Below, piece by piece: positions 1 to 5,532 of a stretch of DNA of 7,181 bases (position 1 is its first letter; each line of letters opens with the position of its first letter). The stretch comes from Brevundimonas sp. (GTDB lineage: Bacteria; Pseudomonadota; Alphaproteobacteria; Caulobacterales; Caulobacteraceae). The DNA lies in the NCBI GenBank assembly GCA_024711185.1, contig JANJTI010000183.1, positions 1 through 7,181 on the forward strand, written 5' to 3'. The position numbers were made by a program, and so were the translations under genes. Under the pieces are notes generated by a model. That model was not told where the DNA came from. It worked only from the letters and a program-made list of their open reading frames with translations, and did not search any database.

Positions 1-104
1 GCGCCCCCGCGCCCCTTCGGGCCTTCCCCCAGCCCCTCGGCCGCCGTTACTACATAATCACCCCCGGCGACCCCCGGGCCGCCGCGTGGTGGGCGGGGGC
101 GGCC

Positions 105-124
105 GCGGCGGCGGCCGCCGCCGC
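105..124. repeat. Perfect 20-bp GC palindrome
   Basis: The ten bases GCGGCGGCGG at 105-114 are followed directly by their reverse complement at 115-124. The element lies 24 bp before the ATG of the cupin-like gene and 12 bp before its Shine-Dalgarno. It could extrude as a cruciform or fold as an RNA hairpin in the leader. It may also be no more than GCC/GGC triplet repetition, which is common in such GC-rich DNA. No function can be assigned. Confidence 0.5.
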
Positions 125-148
125 CCGCAAGACCTTGGGAGCCCCGGC

Positions 149-1090
149 ATGACCGATCGCCTGATTCCGGAGTTCGACGCCCGGCAGCGCGCCGCCTTCG
201 GGCGCGCGCCGATGACCTACGCCCACCGGCTGCTCGACACCGGCCTGTTCGGCGACGAGGCGCTGGCGGCGCAGCTGGAACGTCATCCGGCCGAGCTGTT
301 CGACATCAACATCTTCCACTACGACGCCGGGGACCAGGCTCTGCTGCAGACCGGGACCAAGGGCGACCGGCCCGGCGCGGCCCTGCTGGAGGCGGTCAAG
401 GCGGGCCGGGTCTGGATCCAGATGCGCCGCATCCAGGACCACTGGCCCGAGCTTGGGGCGGCCATGACGCGGGCCTTCGCCGATCTGGCGGACCATGTCC
501 CAGGCTTGCGGCCGTTGCAGGTGACCGGCCAGCTGATCCTCTCGGCGCCCGAGGCCCGGGTGCCGTTCCACGCCGATCCCCCGGGGGTGACCCTGTTCCA
601 TCTGCGCGGCGAGAAGCGCATCTGGATCTATCCCGTCGACGAGGCCCACATGCCGAGCCGGTCGATGGAGAATATCGTGCTGGAGCAGCAGACCGAGGAT
701 CTGCCGTACCGGCGCGAGATGGACGCGGCGGCGGAGGTGTTCGACCTTCGGCCCGGCATGGCGGCGGCCTGGCCGCTGCACGCGCCGCACCGGATCGAGA
801 ACCTCGGCAGCTTCAACGTCTCCCTGTCCTGCGACTACCAGACCTGGGGCTCGCGGATCACCAATGGCGCGCACTACGCCAACGGCGTGCTGCGCCGCTG
901 GGGCGCGCCGGTGCTGGCGGCCGAAGGCGCGCCGATGGCCGCGCGGGCGGCGCTCTGGGGCGCGTCGCTGGCGCTGCGCCGCTTGGGCGTGGTGAAGACC
1001 CGGGTGGAGTCCTACGAGCGCGCCTTCGAGCTCGGCGACGCCCCGCCGCCGCCGGACAAGGGCCTGATCGCGCCGCTGGCGATGCGCTGA
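149..1090 (+). CDS. Cupin-like / JmjC-type domain protein (putative Fe(II)/2-oxoglutarate oxygenase)
   Basis: Predicted soluble 313-residue protein with no signal peptide or membrane segment. The core resembles the cupin_8/JmjC fold: VPFHADPPG places an HxD pair at His141 and Asp143. Lys156 (GEKRIW) sits where such enzymes bind the 2-oxoglutarate carboxylate. HAPHRIEN supplies the distal His, most likely His214, and a beta-strand with NVSLSCDY follows. Family members are non-haem iron dioxygenases that hydroxylate proteins or small molecules; some genome annotations call related proteins transcriptional regulators, but I see no DNA-binding motif. The ATG at 149 is chosen because GGGAG (137-141) lies 7 nt upstream. 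A GTG at 86 is in frame, but it adds a low-complexity Gly/Arg stretch, and the frame stays open to the window edge. The substrate is unknown. A 99-bp gap separates it from the next + strand gene. Confidence 0.75.
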   Translation: MTDRLIPEFDARQRAAFGRAPMTYAHRLLDTGLFGDEALAAQLERHPAELFDINIFHYDAGDQALLQTGTKGDRPGAALLEAVKAGRVWIQMRRIQDHWPELGAAMTRAFADLADHVPGLRPLQVTGQLILSAPEARVPFHADPPGVTLFHLRGEKRIWIYPVDEAHMPSRSMENIVLEQQTEDLPYRREMDAAAEVFDLRPGMAAAWPLHAPHRIENLGSFNVSLSCDYQTWGSRITNGAHYANGVLRRWGAPVLAAEGAPMAARAALWGASLALRRLGVVKTRVESYERAFELGDAPPPPDKGLIAPLAMR

Positions 1091-1091
1091 C

Positions 1092-1103
1092 GGAACCTGT
1101 TCC
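1092..1103. repeat. Short inverted repeat GGAAC-CT-GTTCC
   Basis: Perfect 5-bp arms around a 2-bp spacer start one base after the stop codon of the cupin-like gene. The left arm GGAAC equals the -35 core of alphaproteobacterial EcfG (general stress sigma) promoters. I find no CGTT-type -10 at 16-17 bp downstream, so I do not call an EcfG promoter. It may be one half of an operator together with the palindrome at 1110-1125. Confidence 0.35.
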
Positions 1104-1132
1104 TTACAACGAGGTCATGACCTCGATTTAAA
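1104..1132 (+). promoter_or_regulatory. Candidate promoter of the GIN-domain gene
   Basis: TTACAA (1104-1109) and TTTAAA (1127-1132) are separated by exactly 17 bp. The -10 matches TATAAT at 4 of 6 positions and the -35 is weak. This is the only AT-rich patch between the two genes and lies 57 bp before the ATG at 1190. The 16-bp palindrome at 1110-1125 fills the spacer, where a bound regulator would control polymerase. Found by eye only. Confidence 0.35.
1110..1125. promoter_or_regulatory. Perfect 16-bp palindrome, candidate operator
   Basis: CGAGGTCATGACCTCG is identical to its reverse complement; the flanking bases (A on both sides) break the symmetry. It reads as two AGGTCA half-sites facing each other with no gap, typical of a dimeric repressor site. 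No U-tract follows beyond ATTTAAA, so a terminator for the upstream gene is less likely though not excluded. The cognate regulator is not in this window. Confidence 0.45.
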
Positions 1133-1189
1133 GTGACTCGGCGCCGGGCCCGACGCACCTTCCCGTCACGTTCAGACAGGGAGGTTCCC

Positions 1190-2071
1190 ATGAAACCCGC
1201 GATCGTCGTCGCATCCGCCGTGGCCGCGGCCGCTCTCGCAGGGCCGGCGCTGGCCAAGGAGCCGAAGGTCGAAATCCGCCACGCCGTGGCCCGCGTCGCC
1301 GTGGTCGTCGAGGACCGCGCTGATGTGGCCGTCGAGGTCGAGCAGGGAAGCTCGCAGCTGCCGGCGATCCGCGTCACCCGCGAGCGCGACGAGATTCGCA
1401 TCGACGGCGGCCTGCGCCGCCGCGGCTGGTTCGGCGGCGACAACATCCGCAGCTGCAACAGCGGTCCTCGCACCGGACGGGCGGGCGAGGGGGCGTCGGC
1501 CGAGGTGCGCGGCGTCGGCCGGATCAATCTCTCGGACGCGCCGCTGATCGTCATCCGCACGCCCCGGGCCGTGGACGTCAACGCCTCGGGCGCCGTGTTC
1601 GGCTCGGTGGGGCGGGGGGCGACCTCGGTGGACCTCGGCAACGGCGGCTGCGGTGCGTGGGACATCGCCAATGTCGATGGACCGCTGTCTCTGAGCATCG
1701 GCGGCTCGGGCGATATGCGCGCCGGGACCTCGTCCAGTCTCGACATCGCGATCGGCGGCTCGGGCTCGGTCAGCGCCGGGGCGACCGGCGCGCTCGAGGT
1801 GGCGATCGGCGGATCGGGCGACGTGGTCGTGACCCGCATCGACGGCCCTCTCGACGTCGCGATCGGCGGGTCGGGCGACGTGAAGGTGCGCGACGGCAGC
1901 GCCGCGAAGGTCGACATCTCCATCGCCGGCTCCGGCGATGTCGAGTTCGCCGGGGTGGCCGGCGATGTCGACGTCTCGATCATGGGCGGTGGCGATGTGA
2001 CCATCGCCCGCGCCACCGGTTCGGTCAGCCGCTCGATCGTCGGCGGCGGAAACGTTCGCATCGGCAACTGA
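1190..2071 (+). CDS. Exported GIN-domain (DUF2807) protein with C-terminal IGGSGD repeats
   Basis: The product has 293 residues. Residues 1-22 form a clear Sec signal peptide (short basic start, Ala/Val-rich core, cleavage likely after ALA), so the mature protein is periplasmic or surface-exposed. Residues about 27-160 form a beta-rich region with two cysteines (Cys89, Cys154) that could form a disulfide. Residues 165-293 contain seven copies of IGGSGD-like motifs beginning at 170, 188, 206, 225, 245, 264 and 283. The 18-20 residue spacing fits one beta-solenoid rung each. This is the pattern of the DUF2807/GIN family, described as putative adhesin heads; a precise role is not established. 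The ATG at 1190 is supported by GGGAGG (1179-1184) 5 nt upstream and by the signal peptide; an earlier in-frame start at 1133 would bury that signal. It is probably monocistronic, since hairpin terminators follow within 30 bp. Confidence 0.8.
   Translation: MKPAIVVASAVAAAALAGPALAKEPKVEIRHAVARVAVVVEDRADVAVEVEQGSSQLPAIRVTRERDEIRIDGGLRRRGWFGGDNIRSCNSGPRTGRAGEGASAEVRGVGRINLSDAPLIVIRTPRAVDVNASGAVFGSVGRGATSVDLGNGGCGAWDIANVDGPLSLSIGGSGDMRAGTSSSLDIAIGGSGSVSAGATGALEVAIGGSGDVVVTRIDGPLDVAIGGSGDVKVRDGSAAKVDISIAGSGDVEFAGVAGDVDVSIMGGGDVTIARATGSVSRSIVGGGNVRIGN
1697..2053 (+). repeat. Seven in-gene repeats encoding IGGSGD-type motifs
   Basis: Motif codons start at 1697, 1751, 1805, 1862, 1922, 1979 and 2036, giving periods of 54, 54, 57, 60, 57 and 57 bp. 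The first four copies share nearly the same DNA (ATCGGCGG-TCGGGC). The last three drift in protein sequence to IAGSGD, IMGGGD and IVGGGN. The spacing stays in frame, consistent with a structural solenoid that grew by duplication. Confidence 0.8.
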
Positions 2072-2096
2072 TCCGCCTCAGCCTGCCGCGAGCGAG

Positions 2097-2131
2097 AAGG
2101 CCCGGGAGCGTGGAACCCCCCGGGCCTTTTT
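2097..2131 (+). terminator. Rho-independent terminator of the GIN-domain gene
   Basis: AAGGCCCGGG (2097-2106) pairs perfectly with CCCGGGCCTT (2119-2128) across a 12-nt loop, and T2127-T2131 forms the T-run. It starts 25 bp after the stop at 2071. Strong hairpin and T-run on the + strand. Confidence 0.85.
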
Positions 2132-2163
2132 CGCGCCCGCAGTCCGGCCTCCCACACACGAGA

Positions 2164-2193
2164 AGGCTCCGGCGGATCGCTCCGCCGGGGCCT
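2164..2193 (-). terminator. Hairpin terminator of the outer-membrane gene, possibly bidirectional
   Basis: Thirteen paired positions (2164-2176 with 2181-2193) enclose a 4-nt loop TCGC. One pair, T2168 with G2189, is G-U on the + strand and A-C on the minus strand. It begins 25 bp after the minus-strand stop codon. Both outer flanks are only modestly T-rich (TTCTC on the minus strand, CTCTT on the + strand), so termination is plausible but weaker than at 2097-2131. Both hairpins are preceded on the + strand by the same GAGAAGGC. Confidence 0.6.
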
Positions 2194-2217
2194 CTTGCCG
2201 GCAGACGGGAAGGACGC

Positions 2218-2967
2218 TTACAGGGCGCCCAGCACGCTGGCGATGCCGGCGCCCGGCAGGCTGGCGCCGGCCCGGTCGCGGGCCTGCAGACCGCCGCCGA
2301 ACGAGTAGCGCAGGCCGATCGTCCAGGTGTCGATGGTCACGTCCTCGATGTCCCCGCGAGTATAGCCCGCCGCCACCGAGAACGGCGTGTTGGCGATCTG
2401 GTACTCGGCGCCGGCGCCGTAGGTCCACAGATCGGCGTCGGCGCCGCCGGCGTCCAGGTTCGAATAGCTGGCGCCAACGTTCAGGCGCAGGTCGGCCATC
2501 GGGTAGAAGGCCGCGTCCGCGCCAAGCGTCCAGGCGTCCACGTCGAGGTCGTCGGCGGTGGTGTAGGCCAGCGAGCCGGTCAGCGTCGCGCCGGCCAGGT
2601 ACTTCTGGGCCTCGGCGCCGACGGTCCAGGCCGTCTCGTCTCCGATGTCGGCGGCGCCGACGAAGCCGCCGAAGCGGAGGTCGGAACCGGCCATGCGGGT
2701 CAGGTGGACATTGCCGGCCACGCCGGTTTCGTCGGCGTCGTCGTCGTGGCCGACGGAGCCGGCGAAGGTGGCGGTCCAACCCGAGAAGGCGTCCACGGCG
2801 ACCACGCCGTCGATGGCGTAGCCGTCGGTGTCGGCCTCGAGGCCGCCGAACTCGATCTCGCTGCTGGAGTAGGAGAGGCCGACCGAGCCGACCGGGCCCG
2901 ACTGGGCGAGGGCCGGAGCGGCTGCAAAGGCGGCGACGGCCGCGGTGGCGAGGAAGAGAGACTTCAT
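2218..2967 (-). CDS. Small outer-membrane beta-barrel protein
   Basis: The product has 249 residues. Residues 1-21 are a Sec signal peptide ending APALA, so the mature protein starts near Gln22. The remainder alternates polar and hydrophobic residues with Gly and aromatic girdle residues. I count about 12 amphipathic strands by eye, with Asp-rich connecting loops (for example near 74-79 and 139-144). TIGLRYSF (216-223) fits the BAM beta-signal pattern (polar-x-Gly-x-x-aromatic-x-Phe) and marks the last strand. Unusually, a 26-residue Gly/Ala-rich tail follows it. The cargo or ligand is not recognisable; porin-like or surface-protein roles are possible. The ATG at 2967 has AAGGA (2977-2981) 9 nt upstream, and it places the signal peptide at the N-terminus; longer in-frame starts would not. 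It converges on the GIN-domain gene and diverges from the ribosomal operon, so it is probably monocistronic. Confidence 0.75.
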   Translation of the reverse strand: MKSLFLATAAVAAFAAAPALAQSGPVGSVGLSYSSSEIEFGGLEADTDGYAIDGVVAVDAFSGWTATFAGSVGHDDDADETGVAGNVHLTRMAGSDLRFGGFVGAADIGDETAWTVGAEAQKYLAGATLTGSLAYTTADDLDVDAWTLGADAAFYPMADLRLNVGASYSNLDAGGADADLWTYGAGAEYQIANTPFSVAAGYTRGDIEDVTIDTWTIGLRYSFGGGLQARDRAGASLPGAGIASVLGAL

Positions 2968-2981
2968 TGTTGTTTTTCCTT

Positions 2982-3012
2982 GGTCGCAGCCGCGGGGAGT
3001 CGCGCTGCGACC
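2982..3012 (-). promoter_or_regulatory. 5' leader hairpin abutting the Shine-Dalgarno of the outer-membrane gene
   Basis: GGTCGCAGC (2982-2990) and GCTGCGACC (3004-3012) are perfect 9-bp inverted arms around a 13-nt loop. In the minus-strand mRNA the stem ends directly next to AAGGA (2977-2981), and an A-rich stretch leads to the ATG. Stable leader stems near the ribosome binding site are known to control stability or translation of outer-membrane mRNAs such as E. coli ompA. That role here is inference. Confidence 0.55.
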
Positions 3013-3041
3013 CCGGGCTATCAGCGGCGAATCCAGCGTGG

Positions 3042-3059
3042 CTATTACAAAGCTGTCAC
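3042..3059 (+). promoter_or_regulatory. Pho-box-like direct repeat
   Basis: Two adjacent 11-bp units begin CTATTAC (3042) and CTGTCAC (3053), each ending in an A-rich spacer. The 18 bp match the PhoB-box pattern CTGTCATAAATCTGTCAC at 14 positions. It lies 75-92 bp upstream of the outer-membrane gene's ATG. The repeat points along the + strand, away from that gene, and no good -10 follows on the + strand. Regulation of the outer-membrane gene would therefore require a reversed orientation. Confidence 0.3.
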
Positions 3060-3239
3060 GAAACAGCGGCTTCGCAGCCTTGTGGCCGCCGCGCCACGCA
3101 TTGTGGCGCCGAAGCGGCAGGGGTGCGGAAGGAAAGCGGCGGCGGCTGTCACGGCGGTCAGGATTCGACCCGCGGAGGCGATCCCTGACCCGGGCGGGCG
3201 GTCCGCCGGGCCGGAAGCGCGCCGCCACGGTTTCGCCGC

Positions 3240-3268
3240 TTGACGGAAGCGGAATCGAGCGTCATAAG
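3240..3268 (+). promoter_or_regulatory. Candidate promoter of the S10 operon
   Basis: TTGACG (3240-3245) and CATAAG (3263-3268) are separated by 17 bp. The -35 matches TTGACA at five of six positions and fits the TTGACG-like -35 I recall for the Caulobacter housekeeping sigma factor. The -10 matches TATAAT at 4 of 6. It is the best pair I find between the divergent genes. Transcription would start near 3275, giving a leader of about 230 nt before rpsJ. Confidence 0.5.
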
Positions 3269-3274
3269 CCCCCA

Positions 3275-3505
3275 CTCTTGTTGGACCGGCTGTGCACCCC
3301 CGGGTGCAGACGCGGTTCGCAGGGACGACCTGAGTACCTGTTCTTTGCAGCGCTTCAGGACTTCAACGGCCTTCGCGGGCTACCGCGTGGGCCGATCGTT
3401 TTTGCGGACGTGCGTACCCTGAGGGCTCTCGAGCCCGAAAGGCTCCGGTCTTTGAAATGGTTCACAGGGACGCGGTCCACCGACCGCTTGGGAAAAACAA
3501 CCGAT
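3275..3505 (+). promoter_or_regulatory. Inferred long 5' leader of the S10 operon with alternative hairpins and boxA-like motifs
   Basis: If the promoter at 3240 is right, this untranslated RNA contains several elements. There is an inverted repeat TGCACCC-CC-GGGTGCA (3293-3308). TGTTCTTTG at 3339-3347 resembles the antitermination element boxA, with a weaker copy at 3446-3456. GGGCTC/GAGCCC (3423-3436) competes with GAGCC-CGAAA-GGCTC (3431-3445). A hairpin GCGGTC-CACC-GACCGC (3472-3487) ends three bases before a weak GGGA ribosome site (3490-3493). S10 operons of gammaproteobacteria are autoregulated by L4 through a leader; no U-run terminator of that kind is visible here. The 5' end and all functions are inferred. 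Confidence 0.4.
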
Positions 3506-3811
<306 letters not shown>

Positions 3812-3832
3812 TCGAGAAGGGCGGGATCCGAC

Positions 3833-4585
3833 ATGCGTACGGGCGTGATCGCCAAGAAGCTGGGCATGACCCGCGTGTTCGCCGATGACGGCGCGCACGT
3901 TCCGGTCACTGTGCTCCAGCTCGACGGCTGCCAGGTCGTCGGCCAGCGAACCCAGGAGCGGGACGGCTACGTCGCCCTGCAACTGGGCGCGGGCATGAAG
4001 AAGGCCAAGAACACCAACAAGGCCCAGCGGGAAGCTTTCGCCAAGGCGGAAGTCGAGCCGAAGGCCTGTGTGGCCGAGTTCCGCGTCGCCGCGGACGGCC
4101 TCGTCGACGTGGGCGCCGAACTCTCGGCCGACCACTTCGTCGCCGGCCAGAAGGTCGACATCCAGGGCCTGACCATCGGCAAGGGCTTCGCCGGCGGCAT
4201 GAAGCGCTGGAACTTCGGCGGCCTGCGGGCGACCCACGGCGTGTCGGTCTCGCACCGCTCGCACGGTTCGACCGGCAACCGTCAGGATCCGGGCCGCACC
4301 TTCCCGGGCAAGAAGATGGCCGGCCACCTCGGCCAGGAAACCGTCACCCAGCAGAACCTGACCGTCGTCCGCGTGGACGCCGAGCGCGGCCTGATCCTGG
4401 TCAAGGGCGCCGTCCCGGGCCACGACGGCAGCTACGTCAAGGTCCGCGACGCCATCAAGAAGGCCCGTCCGGCCGACGCCCCGTTCCCGGCCGGCGTCAA
4501 GTCGAACAAGGCCGCTGCTCAATCCGCTGAGACCCCGGCTGAAGAAGCCCCGGCCGTCGAAGCGACCGAAGGCGGTGAAGCGTAA
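3833..4585 (+). CDS. rplC: 50S ribosomal protein L3
   Basis: The protein has 250 residues, against 209 in E. coli. Residues 1-211 cover the whole family, including KKLGMTRVF (8-16), [12 protein letters not shown] (117-128) and the loop [20 protein letters not shown] (145-164) that reaches toward the peptidyl-transferase centre. Gln151 aligns with the E. coli glutamine methylated by PrmB. The last 40 or so residues form an Ala/Glu/Pro-rich low-complexity tail, a common type of extension in alphaproteobacteria. L3 binds 23S rRNA and is one of the early assembly proteins. The ATG at 3833 has G-rich candidates GAGAAGG (3814-3820) and GGGA (3823-3826) upstream. Its TAA overlaps the rplD ATG by one base. 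Confidence 0.97.
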   Translation: MRTGVIAKKLGMTRVFADDGAHVPVTVLQLDGCQVVGQRTQERDGYVALQLGAGMKKAKNTNKAQREAFAKAEVEPKACVAEFRVAADGLVDVGAELSADHFVAGQKVDIQGLTIGKGFAGGMKRWNFGGLRATHGVSVSHRSHGSTGNRQDPGRTFPGKKMAGHLGQETVTQQNLTVVRVDAERGLILVKGAVPGHDGSYVKVRDAIKKARPADAPFPAGVKSNKAAAQSAETPAEEAPAVEATEGGEA

Positions 4586-5223
4586 TGAAACTCTCGGTCA
4601 TCAAACTCGACGGCAAGGCCTCGGGCGACGTTGAACTGTCGGACGCCGTCTTCGGCATCACCGACATCCGCGGCGACCTGCTGGCCCGTTATGTCAACTG
4701 GCAGCTGGCCAAGCGCCGCGCCGGCACCCACAAGGTCCAGACCCGGAACGAGAACTCTCGCACCGGCAAGAAGATGTACAAGCAGAAGGGCACCGGCGGC
4801 GCCCGCCACGGTTCGCGCCGTGCGCCGCAGTTCGTCGGCGGCTCGCGCGCCTTCGGCCCGGTCGTCCGTTCGCACGGCTTCTCGCTGCCGAAGAAGGTCC
4901 GCGCCCTGGCCCTGAAGCACGCGCTGTCGTCCAAGGTCGTCTCGGGCGACCTGGTCGTCGTCGACAGCGTCTCGGTCAAGGAAGCCAAGACCGCCGCCCT
5001 GCGCGAGCAGTTCGGCAAGCTAGGCTGGACCAAGGCCCTGATCATCGCCGGCCCGGAAGTCGACGCGAACTTCGGTCTGGCCGCGCGCAACATCCCGCAC
5101 ATCGACGTGCTGCCGAACGCCGGTCTGAACGTCTATGACATCCTGCGGGCCGACAAGCTGGTGCTGACCAAGGCCGCCGTCGAGGCGATCGAGGCGCGCT
5201 TCTCTGAGAAGGAGGCCGCGTAA
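4585..5223 (+). CDS. rplD: 50S ribosomal protein L4
   Basis: The protein has 212 residues, close to the usual 200-210. The conserved extended loop [20 protein letters not shown] (61-80) and the following [12 protein letters not shown] (81-92) reach into the 23S rRNA at the nascent-peptide exit tunnel. The rest is the globular domain, with motifs [15 protein letters not shown] (103-117) and [20 protein letters not shown] (177-196). In gammaproteobacteria L4 also represses its own S10 operon by binding the mRNA leader; whether this L4 does so is unknown, but the long leader upstream of rpsJ makes it worth asking. The start overlaps the rplC stop (TAATG), which implies coupled translation. Its own stop overlaps the rplW start in the same way. 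Confidence 0.97.
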   Translation: MKLSVIKLDGKASGDVELSDAVFGITDIRGDLLARYVNWQLAKRRAGTHKVQTRNENSRTGKKMYKQKGTGGARHGSRRAPQFVGGSRAFGPVVRSHGFSLPKKVRALALKHALSSKVVSGDLVVVDSVSVKEAKTAALREQFGKLGWTKALIIAGPEVDANFGLAARNIPHIDVLPNAGLNVYDILRADKLVLTKAAVEAIEARFSEKEAA

Positions 5224-5528
5224 TGGCCGGCGCTCAACCCACCGCCCGTCACTACGACACCATCCTGGCTCCGGTGATCACCGAGAAGGCCACGATCCTG
5301 TCGGAACAGAACAAGGTCGTGTTCCGCGTCGCGGACAACGCCACCAAGGACGAGATCGCCGCGGCGGTCGAGGCCCTGTTCAAGGTCAACGTGCTGAAGG
5401 TCAACACCCTCGTCCAGAAGGGCAAGACCAAGCGTTTCCGCGGCATCATGGGCCGTCGGGTCGACATCAAAAAAGCGATCGTGACGCTGGCCGAAGGCCA
5501 GTCGATCGACGTCACCACGGGGCTCTGA
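5223..5528 (+). CDS. rplW: 50S ribosomal protein L23
   Basis: The protein has 101 residues, typical of the family. Recognised by [16 protein letters not shown] (11-26), [20 protein letters not shown] (49-68) and [20 protein letters not shown] (70-89). Glu21 of ITEKA corresponds to the exposed glutamate (Glu18 in E. coli) that docks trigger factor at the tunnel exit; signal recognition particle also contacts this protein. Start choice is firm: AAGGAGG (5209-5215), the strongest Shine-Dalgarno in the window, lies 7 nt upstream, inside the end of rplD, and the ATG overlaps the rplD stop by one base. rplB follows after 4 nt. Confidence 0.97.
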   Translation: MAGAQPTARHYDTILAPVITEKATILSEQNKVVFRVADNATKDEIAAAVEALFKVNVLKVNTLVQKGKTKRFRGIMGRRVDIKKAIVTLAEGQSIDVTTGL

Positions 5529-5532
5529 TCAG

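Larger units (their letters stand above)
2968..3505. other. 538-bp divergent intergenic region without a gene
   Basis: This stretch holds the leader hairpin of the minus-strand gene, the Pho-box-like repeat, a GGTCAGG/CCTGACC inverted repeat (3156-3162 and 3184-3190), and the S10 promoter and leader. The frames that stay open across it encode no recognisable protein and lack convincing ribosome binding sites. The frame open upstream of rpsJ is continuous with rpsJ only because stop codons are rare in such GC-rich DNA. Nothing interpretable is seen from about 3067 to 3155. Confidence 0.7.

Noticed and set aside
11..22. GCCC-CTTC-GGGC mini-hairpin at the left edge as a terminator of an upstream gene
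   Set aside because: Only 4 bp of stem and no T-run; the upstream gene is not in the window.
86..148. GTG start at 86 for the cupin-like gene
   Set aside because: It would add a 21-residue Gly/Arg-rich extension encoded by the GC palindrome region and lacks a ribosome site; GGGAG is correctly placed for the ATG at 149.
50..874. Long minus-strand open frame opposite the cupin-like gene
   Set aside because: It mirrors the codon pattern of the + strand gene, encodes Arg/Ala/Gly-rich sequence without recognisable motifs, and has no ribosome site; it is a high-GC shadow.
1092..1116. EcfG (general stress) promoter suggested by GGAAC
   Set aside because: No CGTT-like -10 is present at 16-17 bp; the GGAAC is better explained as an arm of an inverted repeat.
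1012..2157. 381-codon minus-strand open frame across the GIN-domain gene
   Set aside because: Its Pro/Ser/Thr repeats are simply the complement of the IGGSGD repeats. The + strand frame has a signal peptide, a Shine-Dalgarno and a terminator.
3156..3190. GGTCAGG ... CCTGACC inverted repeat as a terminator
   Set aside because: The loop is 21 nt, no T-run follows on either strand, and no gene ends nearby.
1657..3243. 528-codon + strand open frame spanning the GIN gene end, two terminators and the outer-membrane gene
   Set aside because: It runs through two hairpin terminators and is the antisense of a signal-peptide-bearing gene; its composition is Arg-rich, then Val/Gly-rich, without a domain.
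3240..3422. Possible 60-codon leader peptide before rpsJ
   Set aside because: The start overlaps the -35 of the best promoter, there is no ribosome site, and the sequence has no recognisable feature.
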